The notes under the pieces were generated by a model. The model was not told the origin of the DNA. It did no database searches and was given only the letters and a program-made list of their open reading frames with translations. Shown here one piece after another: positions 6,397 to 13,691 of a DNA stretch of 15,782 bases. The stretch spans positions 1 through 15,782 of the forward strand of contig CAKTCT010000057.1 in the NCBI GenBank assembly GCA_934539585.1. Reading direction: 5' to 3'. Made by a program: the position numbers and the translations under genes. Positions within the stretch are counted from its first letter, which is position 1. Every line of letters starts with the position of its first letter. This stretch comes from an uncultured Oscillospiraceae bacterium. Its GTDB lineage: Bacteria; Bacillota; Clostridia; Oscillospirales; Ruminococcaceae.

Positions 6397-6456
6397 TCGG
6401 GAATGAAGTTCGCCCTTAGCCTTTGCTAGAACCGCTTTTCAGCTGATGACTTCTGC
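6397..6456 (+). promoter_or_regulatory. Fluoride riboswitch aptamer (crcB motif)
   Basis: The region carries the conserved crcB-motif pieces in order: GGGAATGAAGTTCGCC (6399-6414), AACCGC (6430-6435) and CTGATGACTTC (6443-6453). Helix P1 forms from GAAGT (6405-6409) with ACTTC (6449-6453), a short P2 from GCT (6434-6436) with AGC (6441-6443), and the pseudoknot from GGG (6399-6401) with CCC (6413-6415). The first block reads GGGAATG where many examples have GGCGATG, a small deviation. In this class fluoride binding stabilises the aptamer and favours transcription. The CTGATGACTTC segment is also the left arm of the downstream terminator, giving the expected switch. Recognition is from memory of the consensus, not from a covariance search. 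Confidence 0.86.
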
Positions 6457-6484
6457 ATTTTATTTGCAGGAGGCGTCAGCTTTT
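6441..6484 (+). terminator. Fluoride riboswitch expression-platform terminator
   Basis: A 17-position stem pairs 6441-6457 with 6465-6481, with one A-G mismatch at 6449/6473 and two G-T wobbles, around a 7-base loop, followed by TTTT (6481-6484). Its left arm overlaps the aptamer's P2 and P1 strands, so terminator and aptamer exclude each other. The antiporter AGGAGG begins 10 bases after the T-run. Confidence 0.87.
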
Positions 6485-6506
6485 CTGCGTTTTAGGAGGA
6501 TGTTTT

Positions 6507-7713
6507 ATGCTTGCGTCGTTGTCCTTTGTGTTTCTTGCCGGGCTGGCCATGGCCGCCCTCTGCAAACGGCTCCGGCTGCCGGGGGATCGTGGGCATGCTT
6601 CTCACCGGCGTGGCCCTGGGTCCCTACGCCCTGAATCTGCTGGACCCATCCCTTTTGAACATCTCCGGAGAGCTGCGGCAGATGGCCCTGATCATCATCC
6701 TGGTCAAGGCCGGGCTGTCTCTGAATCTGTCGGACTTAAAAAAGGTCGGCCGACCGGCGGTGCTCATGTCCAGCCTGCCGGCTGGATTTGAGATTCTGGG
6801 CTATGTCCTGCTGGCCCCCTGCTTTTTAGGGCTGACCAGGACCGAAGCCGCAGTTTTGGGGGCGGTGCTGGCCGCCGTGTCCCCGGCGGTGGTGGTTCCC
6901 CGGATGCTGAAGCTCATGGAGGAGGGCCGGGGCGTCGGAAAAAGCATCCCGCAGCTGATCCTGGCGGGAGCCTCCTGCGACGATGTTTTCGTCATCGTCC
7001 TGTTCTCGGCCTTTGCAGGCATGGAACAGGGGCAAGGCGTCCGGCTGGCGGACTTTGCGGGCATCCCGGTGTCCATCCTCCTGGGAGTGGCGCTGGGCGG
7101 AGCCGCAGGTTTTCTGCTGGCCTGGTTTTTCCAAAAGAAAAGCGCCCTCGGGAATACCGTCAAGACCATCCTGACCCTCAGTGTTGCCTTCCTTCTCATG
7201 GCGGCGGAGACCTGGGCAAAGGGAACCGTACCCCTTTCCGGCCTTCTGGCCGTGGTGAGCATGGCCTGCGTCCTGAAAAAGAAGCTCCCGGCGGTGTCCC
7301 GTCCTCTTTCGGAGAAGTTCGGCGGGCTTTGGCTGGGCGCGGAGGTTCTGCTGTTCGTCCTGGTAGGGGCCGCAGTGGACATCCGATACACCCTGGAAGC
7401 CGGACTCCCGGCGGTGGGACTGATCCTGCTGGCCCTGCTGTTCCGGGCCGCAGGCGTTCTGCTCTGTCTGGCCGGAACGGACCTGACCTGGAAGGAGCGG
7501 CTGTTCTGCATCATCGCCTACCTTCCCAAGGCCACGGTCCAGGCCGCTATGGGCGGCGTTCCCCTGACGATGGGCCTGTCCTGCGGCAAGACGGTTCTTT
7601 CGGTGGCCGTGCTGGCCATTCTGATCACTGCCCCCTTGGGCGCTTTGGGCATCGACCGCAGCGCCCCGCACCTGCTGTCCCGGGAAAGCAGCACTACAAA
7701 TTGTATAAAGTAG
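6507..7713 (+). CDS. Cation:proton antiporter (CPA/KefB-like), frameshifted near N-terminus
   Basis: The protein is a polytopic membrane exchanger of about 400 residues. Landmarks are GMLLTGVALGPYALNLLDPS, GLSLNLSDLKK, AAVSPAVVVPRMLKLMEEG, the paired aspartates in GASCDDVFVIVLFSAF (the ion-binding DD type), VLVGAAVDIRY and YLPKATVQAAMGGVPL with its conserved lysine. The start by ribosome-binding site is the ATG at 6507 (AGGAGG 7 bases upstream), giving MLASLSFVFLAGLAMAALCKR to LRLPG. This frame then fails. The rest (GIVGMLLTG onward, to the TAG at 7713) continues in the +1 frame, and the change falls at a run of five G (6581-6585). Four Gs would give one continuous protein. The fluoride riboswitch upstream suggests a role in fluoride tolerance, and antiporters are known members of that regulon. 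It may be a pseudogene, a switchable gene or a sequencing error. Confidence 0.88.
6581..6585 (+). other. Frameshift site: G5 homopolymer in antiporter gene
   Basis: Before this run the ATG-initiated frame encodes the expected N-terminal helix ending RLRLPG; after it the expected continuation IVGMLLTG is in the other frame. Removing one G (CCG GGG ATC GTG) restores a single open frame. Confidence 0.85.
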
Positions 7714-7786
7714 CTGGATTCTCCTGATTGTTTCAGAATCCGACCGCATCTCCCCAAAAGACCGCTCCGGGGACCCCAACTTCCCC

Positions 7787-7804
7787 AAAACGTCCTCCGG
7801 GACG
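7787..7804 (-). terminator. Probable terminator after leuB
   Basis: On the minus strand CGTCC (7800-7804), loop CGGA (7796-7799) and GGACG (7791-7795) are followed by TTTT (7787-7790). The stem is only 5 bp and the T-run is short, so it is modest. It lies about 44 bases past the leuB stop. A second hairpin (AATCCGT/ACGGATT, 7827-7849) overlaps the stop codon itself but has no T-run. On the plus strand the antiporter gene is followed by GGATTCT/AGAATCC (7716-7741), also without a T-run. Confidence 0.5.
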
Positions 7805-7847
7805 ATTTGCGGACAGATTTCACTACAATCCGTAGAATCGCGACGGA

Positions 7848-8921
7848 TTATCCAATCTGTTCCAGAATTTTGCCGCCCATCTCCCGGCAGCCCACCCGGA
7901 TGCAGCCTTCCTCGAAGATGTCGGCGGTGCGGTACCCCGCGTCCAGGACCCGGTCCACGGCGGATTCGATGCAGCCAGCCTCCTCCGGAAGGTCGAGGGA
8001 ATACCGCAGCATCATGGCCGCCGAAAGGATGGTGCCGATGGGATTTGCAATGTCCTTCCCGGCGATGTCCGGAGCGGAGCCGTGGATGGGCTCGTACATT
8101 CCCCGGCTGCCCTCTCCCAGGGAGGCCGACGCCATCATGCCGATGGACCCGGTGATCATGCTGGCCTCGTCGGAAAGGATGTCCCCGAACAGGTTCTCGG
8201 TGACGATGACGTCGAACTGGGAGGGGTCCCGGACCAGCTGCATGGCGGCGTTGTCCACCAGCAGATCGGAGCAGGTCACGTCCGGATACTCCTCGGCCAC
8301 CTCATGGACCACCTTCCGCCACAGCCGGGAGGTGTCCAGCACGTTGGCCTTGTCAACGGAGACCACCCGGCTCCCCCGCTTCCGGGCAATGGCAAAGGCC
8401 GTCCGGGCGATGCGCCGGATTTCGTGGGTGGAGTAGGTCATGTCGTCGTGAGCCGTTAGTTCCCCGTTTTCCTCGGCGGTGACGTGGGCTCCGAAGTAGG
8501 CCCCGCCGGTCAGCTCCCGGACCATCATCAGGTCGATGCCCTTTCCTGCGATTTCCGGCTTCAGGGGCGAAGCTCCGGCCAGCTGGGGAAAGAGCCGGGC
8601 AGGCCGGAGGTTGGCGTAAAGCCCCAGCGCCGCCCGGATGCCCAGCAGCGCCGCTTCCGGCCGGATCTCCTTGGCAACGCCGTCCCATTTGGGACCGCCA
8701 ACTGCGCCTAAGAGGACGCTGTCGCAGTTTAAGCACTTTTCCAGAGTTTCCTGGGGGAGAGAGGTGCCGTAAGCGTCGATGGCGCAGCCCCCGGCCAGTA
8801 CGTCCTGATAGTGGAAGGTGTGACCGGATTTTTCGGCAATCCGGTCAAGAACACGGATCGCCTGATCGACAATCTCCGGGCCGATGCCGTCGCCCCGGAT
8901 CACGGTGATGATTTTTTCCAT
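7848..8921 (-). CDS. leuB: 3-isopropylmalate dehydrogenase
   Basis: LeuB oxidises and decarboxylates 3-isopropylmalate to 2-oxoisocaproate with NAD, the third step of leucine synthesis, in the cytoplasm. The 357 residues match the family length. Visible landmarks are IRGDGIGPEIVDQAI at the N-terminus, LLGAVGGPKWD, VDKANVLDTSRLW, the metal- and substrate-binding VDNAAMQLV and NLFGDILSDEASMITGS, and the nucleotide-site motif PIHGSAPDIAGKDIANPIG. The start at 8921 has AGGAGG at a spacing of 7. It is the last gene of leuA-leuC-leuD-leuB, 12 bases after leuD, and shares control by the T-box leader upstream of leuA. Confidence 0.97.
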   Translation of the reverse strand: MEKIITVIRGDGIGPEIVDQAIRVLDRIAEKSGHTFHYQDVLAGGCAIDAYGTSLPQETLEKCLNCDSVLLGAVGGPKWDGVAKEIRPEAALLGIRAALGLYANLRPARLFPQLAGASPLKPEIAGKGIDLMMVRELTGGAYFGAHVTAEENGELTAHDDMTYSTHEIRRIARTAFAIARKRGSRVVSVDKANVLDTSRLWRKVVHEVAEEYPDVTCSDLLVDNAAMQLVRDPSQFDVIVTENLFGDILSDEASMITGSIGMMASASLGEGSRGMYEPIHGSAPDIAGKDIANPIGTILSAAMMLRYSLDLPEEAGCIESAVDRVLDAGYRTADIFEEGCIRVGCREMGGKILEQIG

Positions 8922-8933
8922 ACCGGCGCCTCC

Positions 8934-9416
8934 TTACTTTTTCAGGGCCTTGAGCAGGCCGCCGCTGCAGATGATGTCCTGGATGAACGCCGGAAAGGGC
9001 TGGGCCTGATAACGCTCGCCCCGGGTCAGGTTCTCAATGACGCCGGTGTCGAAATCCACGGTGACCCGGTCTCCGTCGGCGATTTTTTCGCTGGCCTCGG
9101 GGCATTCCAGAATGGGCAGGCCGATGTTGATGGCGTTGCGGTAGAAGATGCGGGCGAAGGTCTTGGCAATAACGCAGGAGACCCCCGCCGCCTGGATGGC
9201 GATGGGCGCGTGCTCCCGGGAGGAGCCGCAGCCGAAGTTGAACCCGCCCACCAGGATGTCCCCGGGCCGGACCTTCCTGACGAAATCCTTGTCGATGTCC
9301 TCCATGCAGTGGGCTGCCAGCTCCTTGTGGTCGGCGGTGTTGAGATAGCGGGCGGGGATGATCACGTCGGTATCCACGTTGTCCCCGTATTTGTGGACGA
9401 TTCCAATGGCGTTCAT
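8934..9416 (-). CDS. leuD: 3-isopropylmalate dehydratase small subunit
   Basis: LeuD pairs with LeuC to isomerise 2-isopropylmalate to 3-isopropylmalate. The 160-residue product has the small-subunit (swivel-domain) motifs YGDNVDTDVIIPARYLN, then GFNFGCGSSREHAPIAI, AKTFARIFYRNAINIGLP and the C-terminal FPAFIQDII. The frame stays open upstream to 9716, inside leuC, but the ATG at 9416 has AGGAG at a spacing of 8 and begins exactly where LeuD proteins start (MNAIGIVHKYG), so the longer form is rejected. It begins 5 bases after the leuC stop, suggesting tightly coupled translation of the two subunits. Confidence 0.96.
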   Translation of the reverse strand: MNAIGIVHKYGDNVDTDVIIPARYLNTADHKELAAHCMEDIDKDFVRKVRPGDILVGGFNFGCGSSREHAPIAIQAAGVSCVIAKTFARIFYRNAINIGLPILECPEASEKIADGDRVTVDFDTGVIENLTRGERYQAQPFPAFIQDIICSGGLLKALKK

Positions 9417-9421
9417 GCAGA

Positions 9422-10690
9422 TCACTCCTTTTCCATGGCGAGGGGGCTGGCTAATTTCCCGGCAATGGCCGAGGCGGCAGCCACGGCGGGACTGGCCAGA
9501 TAGACCTCCGAGTCCACATGGCCCATGCGCCCTACAAAATTGCGGTTGGTGGTGGCGACTGCCCGTTCCCCGGCAGCCAGAATGCCCATATACCCGCCCA
9601 GACAGGGTCCGCAGGTGGGGGTGGATACGGCGCAGCCTGCGTCGATAAAGGCGTCCATGTATCCCAGCCGGACACAGTCCTTCCAAATTTGCTGGGTCGC
9701 CGGAATGATGATGCACCGGACGTTTTCCGCCACCTTTTTCCCCTTGAGGATTCCGGCGGCCATGGCCATGTCGGATAACCGGCCGTTGGTGCAGGAGCCG
9801 ATGACCACCTGGTCGATGGGAATGTCGCCGATCTGGTCAAAGGTCCGGGCGTTTTCCGGCAGATGGGGGAACGCCACCGTGGGCTGGATTTCCGAAAGGT
9901 TTACCTCGATGACCTTCTCGTACTCCGCGTCAGGGTCGGCGTCGTAGATGGAGATGGGGCGGTCCACTCGGCCCTTGATGTAGCCCATGGTGATTTCGTC
10001 CACCTGGAAGATGCCGTTTTTGGCCCCGGCCTCGATGGCCATGTTGGAAATGCACAGCCGGTCGTCCATGGACAGGCTTTTCAGCCCCGGTCCGGTGAAC
10101 TCCATGGATTTGTAAAGGGCCCCGTCCACGCCGATCTCCCCGATGATGTGGAGGATCACGTCCTTCCCGGAAACATAGGGCGGCAGGGCCCCGGTGACGT
10201 GGAACTGAATGGCTCCGGGGACCTTGAACCAGGCTTTCCCCGTGGCCATGGCCGCCGCCATGTCCGTGGAGCCCACCCCCGTGGAGAAGGCCCCCAGCGC
10301 CCCGTAGGTGCAGGTGTGGGAGTCAGCCCCGATGATGCACTCGCCGGGCGCGGCCAGCCCCTTTTCCGGCAGCAGGGCGTGTTCGATGCCCATCTGTCCC
10401 ACGTCAAAATAGTTGGAAATCCCGAAGCGGTGGGCGAAGGTCCGGCACTGCTTGCACTGGGCCGCGGCCTTGATGTCCTTGTTGGGAGCGAAATGGTCCA
10501 TGACCAGGGAAATCTTGTCCCGGTCAAAAACGGAGTCGAACCCCGCCTTCTCAAACTCGTTGATGGCCACCGGGGAGGTGATGTCGTTGCCCAGGACCAT
10601 GTCCAGCCTGGCCTGGACCAGCTGCCCGGCCCTGACCTCCGGGAGCCCCGCGTGGGCGGCCAGGATTTTTTGGGTCATTGTCATTGCCAT
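9422..10690 (-). CDS. leuC: 3-isopropylmalate dehydratase large subunit
   Basis: LeuC carries the 4Fe-4S cluster of isopropylmalate isomerase. At 422 residues it is the short form common in Clostridia and archaea (related to homoaconitase), not the form of about 470 residues found in E. coli. Cluster ligands are visible as the cysteine in IGSCTNGRLSDM and the CxxC pair in TPTCGPCLGGYMG. Substrate-side motifs include ADSHTCTYGALGAFSTGVGS near the middle of the N-terminal half and FVGRMGHVDSEVYLASPAVA near the end. The ATG at 10690 has AAGGA about 9 bases upstream; alternative methionines follow closely (MAMTM). It lies 18 bases after leuA and directly before leuD. Confidence 0.96.
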   Translation of the reverse strand: MAMTMTQKILAAHAGLPEVRAGQLVQARLDMVLGNDITSPVAINEFEKAGFDSVFDRDKISLVMDHFAPNKDIKAAAQCKQCRTFAHRFGISNYFDVGQMGIEHALLPEKGLAAPGECIIGADSHTCTYGALGAFSTGVGSTDMAAAMATGKAWFKVPGAIQFHVTGALPPYVSGKDVILHIIGEIGVDGALYKSMEFTGPGLKSLSMDDRLCISNMAIEAGAKNGIFQVDEITMGYIKGRVDRPISIYDADPDAEYEKVIEVNLSEIQPTVAFPHLPENARTFDQIGDIPIDQVVIGSCTNGRLSDMAMAAGILKGKKVAENVRCIIIPATQQIWKDCVRLGYMDAFIDAGCAVSTPTCGPCLGGYMGILAAGERAVATTNRNFVGRMGHVDSEVYLASPAVAAASAIAGKLASPLAMEKE

Positions 10691-10708
10691 AAAAACTCAT
10701 CCTTTCCT

Positions 10709-12379
10709 TCAGCGGATCATGCGGTTGACGGCGGAGAACAGGGCCTTCACCGAGGCGTAGATGATGTCGTCCTGGATGCCCACGCCCCAGAAGACCTTGC
10801 CGTCGCTGCCGGTGATGGAGACGTAAGCCACGGCCTGGGAGCTGGATCCCTCCTCCAGAGCGTGCTCCTGGTAGGTCAGGTTGGTAAACCGGATGCCCAG
10901 GTTCTCCCGGATGGCGTTGGAGACCGCGTCCAGACGGCCGTTGCCGGAGCCGGAGATTTCCCGGACCCCGCCGTTCTGCTCAATGGTAAGGACGGCATGG
11001 ATGCCGCCGTTGCGGGTATAGTGGTAATCCGCCAGACGGATGGGGGATTCCAGGTTGACGTATTCGTCGTGGAAGATGTCCAGGACCTCCTGGGGGCTGA
11101 GCTCCTGGTGCTTGTGGTCGGAAACGCCCTTGACCAGGTATCCCACTTCCTCCCGCATCTTCTTGGGGAGGTTGTACCCGAAGGTGTGCTCCAGCAGATA
11201 GCCGATGCCCCCCTTGCCGGACTGGGAGTTGATGCGGATGACGTCGGTCTGGTACTCCCGCCCCACGTCCTTGGGGTCGATGGGAAGATAGGGCACCGTC
11301 CAGAGAGGACACTGCCGCTCCTCTCGCCACTGCATCCCCTTGGCGATGGCGTCCTGGTGGGAGCCGGAGAAGGCCGCAAAGACCAGCTTGCCGGAATAGG
11401 GCTGCCGCTCGTTGACGTGCATCCGGGTCACCCGCTCATAAAGCTCGGTGATCTCCGGCATATCGGAAAAGTCCAGCTCCGGGTCCACCCCCTGGGAGTA
11501 GAGGTTCATCCCCAGAGTGACGATGTCCACGTTTCCTGTGCGCTCGCCGTTGCCGAAGAGGGTGCCCTCCACCCGCTGGGCCCCGGCCAGAACGGCCATT
11601 TCCGTGTCGGCCACGGCGCAGCCCCGGTCGTTGTGGGGATGAACGGAGAGGATCACATTTTCCCGGTACTTCAGGTTCTCCGACATGAACTCCACCTGAT
11701 TGGCGTAAACGTGGGGCATGGAGACGGACACCGTCACCGGCAGATTGATGATGACCTTCCGCTCCGCCGTGGGCTTCCATACGTCCAGCACGGCGTTGCA
11801 GATTTCCAGGGCGAAGTCCATCTCCGTGCCGGTGAAGCTCTCCGGGGAGTACTCGAACCGCAGGTTCCCGTCAAAATCCGCCGCGTACCGGTTGAACAGC
11901 TCCGCCCCGGAAACGGCGATGCCCACGATCTCCTCCCTGGATTTCCGGAAGACCTGTTCCCGCTGGACCACGGAGGTGGAGTTGTACAGGTGGACGATGG
12001 CGTTTTTGCACCCTTTCAGCGCCTCAAAGGTCTTTTTGATGATGTGCTCCCGGGACTGGGTCAGCACCTGGACCGTCACGTCGTCGGGGATCAGGTCCTG
12101 CTCGATGAGGGTCCGGAGGAAGTTGTACTCCGTCTCCGACGCGGCGGGGAAGCCCACCTCGATCTCCTTGAACCCGATCTTGCATAGGAGCTTAAAAAAT
12201 TCCAGCTTTTCCTCCAGGTCCATGGGGATCATCAGGGACTGGTTGCCGTCCCGCAGGTCCACGCTGCACCAGATGGGGGCCTTGTCGATGTGATCCTTCT
12301 CCATCCATCTGCCCAGGGGCTTTTCCGGAGTCCTGGGAGGGAGAAAGTAGTTGATGGCGTACTTCTGGAAATTCTTCAT
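10709..12379 (-). CDS. leuA: 2-isopropylmalate synthase, type 2
   Basis: LeuA condenses 2-oxoisovalerate with acetyl-CoA, the committed step of leucine synthesis. The 556-residue product begins MKNFQKYAINYFLPPRTPEKP and is the longer type-2 form found in actinobacteria, fungi and some Clostridia. The catalytic TIM barrel shows SVDLRDGNQSL (metal and base residues), VGFPAASETEYNFLR, SVHPHNDRGCAVADTEMA (metal histidines) and GTLFGNGERTGNVD. The last part of about 120 residues (ISGSGNGRLDAVSNAI to SITGSDGKVFWGVGI) is the leucine-binding regulatory domain expected for feedback inhibition. The start at 12379 has AAAGGA at a spacing of 9. An open frame runs on to 12862, but that passes through the T-box leader and is not coding. 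It is the first gene of leuA-leuC-leuD-leuB. Confidence 0.96.
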   Translation of the reverse strand: MKNFQKYAINYFLPPRTPEKPLGRWMEKDHIDKAPIWCSVDLRDGNQSLMIPMDLEEKLEFFKLLCKIGFKEIEVGFPAASETEYNFLRTLIEQDLIPDDVTVQVLTQSREHIIKKTFEALKGCKNAIVHLYNSTSVVQREQVFRKSREEIVGIAVSGAELFNRYAADFDGNLRFEYSPESFTGTEMDFALEICNAVLDVWKPTAERKVIINLPVTVSVSMPHVYANQVEFMSENLKYRENVILSVHPHNDRGCAVADTEMAVLAGAQRVEGTLFGNGERTGNVDIVTLGMNLYSQGVDPELDFSDMPEITELYERVTRMHVNERQPYSGKLVFAAFSGSHQDAIAKGMQWREERQCPLWTVPYLPIDPKDVGREYQTDVIRINSQSGKGGIGYLLEHTFGYNLPKKMREEVGYLVKGVSDHKHQELSPQEVLDIFHDEYVNLESPIRLADYHYTRNGGIHAVLTIEQNGGVREISGSGNGRLDAVSNAIRENLGIRFTNLTYQEHALEEGSSSQAVAYVSITGSDGKVFWGVGIQDDIIYASVKALFSAVNRMIR

Positions 12380-12426
12380 ACCGATGCATCCTTTCCCGCC
12401 GGCCGGCGGTCTCTCTTTCCGGGGAC

Positions 12427-12464
12427 AAAAAACCCCCGTTTCCTGCAACTGCAAGAAACGGGGG
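12427..12464 (-). terminator. T-box leader terminator
   Basis: CCCCCGTTTC through GAAACGGGGG forms a 14-position stem (12433-12446 with 12451-12464) containing one mismatch, followed by six T residues on the minus strand (12427-12432). It lies about 48 bases before the leuA start. Its leading arm is also needed by the antiterminator. Confidence 0.92.
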
Positions 12465-12703
12465 AGAATCCCTCGCGGTACCATTCTTGTTGGCGCAGAC
12501 GCGCCCTCTCTATCCATCGGCGTTTTAAAAACGCGAATGGAGTCCCGGATAACGGCGGGAATCCGGCCCGGCCTACTGGAGAATTCTCGTTGGGCGGGCG
12601 GCTCGAGGGCCAGCTGCGCATCCGTCCCGGCTCTGCCTTCCACCACCCGGCAGCTCTCTGGACCCGTTTCCGGCGCGCATATCCCTGTCACAGCCTTTTC
12701 TTT
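12427..12703 (-). promoter_or_regulatory. T-box leader (tRNA-sensing riboswitch) of the leucine operon
   Basis: The T-box core TGGTACCGCG reads on the minus strand at 12474-12483. The antiterminator can be drawn fully: CAAGAA (12484-12489), the bulge TGGTACC, GCGAGGG, loop ATTCT, CCCCCGT, then TTCTTG (12452-12457). Its last two segments are the terminator's leading arm, so the two folds are exclusive. Upstream, a stem I apical region is visible (CAGAGAGCTGCC, GGGTGGTGGAAGGCAG, about 12631-12660). A CTC triplet (12605-12607) in the expected specifier area would specify leucine; this assignment is inferred. In this class uncharged tRNA pairs with the specifier and, through its 3' end, with the bulge, allowing read-through. 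That fits the leuACDB genes downstream. Confidence 0.92.
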
Positions 12704-12709
12704 GGACTT

Positions 12710-12738
12710 AGTATAACGCACAAAAAGGCTGCTGTCAA
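12710..12738 (-). promoter_or_regulatory. Promoter for T-box leader and leuACDB
   Basis: TTGACA (12733-12738), a 17-base spacer and TATACT (12710-12715) on the minus strand, one mismatch overall. The predicted start is near 12703, giving a leader of about 324 nt before leuA. Confidence 0.88.
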
Positions 12739-12743
12739 GTACT

Positions 12744-12782
12744 TTCCGAAACTTTATTCCGAATTTCCGGAAAACATCCGAA
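12744..12782. promoter_or_regulatory. Cluster of TCCGAA/TTTCCGGAAA motifs upstream of the leucine promoter
   Basis: Immediately upstream of the leu -35 element are TTCCGAA (12744-12750), TTCCGAA (12757-12763), the perfect palindrome TTTCCGGAAA (12764-12773) and ATCCGAA (12776-12782). The 15 bases at 12762-12776 match the CodY box AATTTTCWGAAAATT at 11 positions. It may be an operator for a branched-chain amino acid regulator; this is inference only. The rest of the 12739-12916 gap is AT-rich with no gene seen. Confidence 0.3.
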
Positions 12783-12916
12783 TAATTAACACAGTTAACG
12801 GAACTGAAAATGTGAACAGACTTTGACTTTCGCTCATTTTGAAACAAAGCCCAAATATTCAACGAAAAAACTGGATTTGTTCATAAAAAACAGCACTTTT
12901 CCAATTGTAACTATGG

Positions 12917-12922
12917 TATAAT
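12917..12922 (+). promoter_or_regulatory. Extended -10 promoter element for the two-component system
   Basis: TATAAT at 12917-12922 preceded by TGG (extended -10). No good -35 hexamer stands 16-18 bases upstream, so this is an extended -10 promoter or needs an activator. The leader is about 50 nt, with AGAGGAGG shortly before the response-regulator ATG. Confidence 0.6.
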
Positions 12923-12977
12923 AAAAACACCAATTAAAAATTAGCCATTTCCGTAACTTCAAAGAGGAGGAATTTCT

Positions 12978-13676
12978 ATGGCACTGGGAAAAATCTTAGT
13001 GGTTGACGACGATAAAAACATCTGCGAGCTCCTGCGGCTCTACCTGGAAAAGGAGGGGTACAGCGTTATCCTGGCCCACGACGGCGAGGAAGCCCTGCTG
13101 AAATTCGAGACCCTCCACCCCGAACTCATCCTTCTGGACATCATGCTCCCCGGCCTGGACGGCTGGCAGGTCTGCCGGGAAATCCGCAAAAAGAGCCAGG
13201 TGCCCATCATCATGCTCACTGCCAAAGGCGAGACCTTCGATAAGGTCCTGGGCCTGGAGCTGGGCGCCGACGACTACGTGGTCAAGCCCTTCGACACCAA
13301 GGAGATCATCGCCCGGATCAAAGCGGTCCTCCGCCGCATCGGCCAGAACAACCAGCAGAACGACCTGAAAGAGGTCTCCTACGATAAGCTTGTGGTCAAC
13401 ATGACCCGCTACGAGCTGAAAGTGGACGGCAAGATCATCGACACCCCGCCCAAGGAGCTGGAGCTCCTTTACCACCTGGCCTCCAACCCCAACCGGGTCT
13501 ACACCCGTGACCAGCTCCTGGACGAGGTCTGGGGCTTCGAGTACTACGGCGACTCCCGGACCATCGACGTCCACGTCAAGCGTCTCCGCGAGAAGCTGGA
13601 GGGCGTCTCCGACAAATGGTCCCTGAAAACCGTCTGGGGCGTGGGCTACAAATTCGAAGTGGTGGACCTGCTGTAA
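12978..13676 (+). CDS. OmpR/PhoB-family response regulator
   Basis: This 232-residue cytoplasmic regulator has an N-terminal receiver domain with the acidic pocket VVDDD (8-12), phospho-acceptor Asp54 in LLDIMLPGLDG, Thr81 (IIMLTAK) and Lys103 (DDYVVKPFD). A C-terminal winged-helix DNA-binding domain follows (about 134-228), with the typical PPKELELLYHLASNPNRVYTR, LLDEVWGFEYYGDSRTIDVH and KTVWGVGYKFE. The start at 12978 has GAGGAGG about 8 bases upstream. The sensor kinase gene follows 15 bases after the stop, so they form one two-component system. The regulated genes are not shown by the sequence. It resembles WalR/PhoP-type regulators, but its kinase lacks the PAS domain expected of WalK, so no gene name is given. 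Confidence 0.96.
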   Translation: MALGKILVVDDDKNICELLRLYLEKEGYSVILAHDGEEALLKFETLHPELILLDIMLPGLDGWQVCREIRKKSQVPIIMLTAKGETFDKVLGLELGADDYVVKPFDTKEIIARIKAVLRRIGQNNQQNDLKEVSYDKLVVNMTRYELKVDGKIIDTPPKELELLYHLASNPNRVYTRDQLLDEVWGFEYYGDSRTIDVHVKRLREKLEGVSDKWSLKTVWGVGYKFEVVDLL

Positions 13677-13691
13677 GGGGTGGCCGCCGCT

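Noticed and set aside
7716..7741. Terminator for the antiporter gene (GGATTCT/AGAATCC)
   Set aside because: A stem of 7 bp with a 12-base loop and no T-run; it may be a chance inverted repeat.
9417..9716. N-terminal extension of LeuD into leuC
   Set aside because: The extra segment is a shadow of the leuC end, and the ATG at 9416 is correctly spaced from AGGAG.
9863..12187. 774-codon open frame antisense to leuC and leuA
   Set aside because: Low-complexity G/V/D/H-rich translation typical of a shadow frame; the leucine genes on the minus strand have full family motifs.
12380..12862. 161-residue N-terminal extension of LeuA
   Set aside because: It would translate through the T-box antiterminator, terminator and promoter; LeuA proteins start at the MKNFQKY methionine, which has its own ribosome-binding site.
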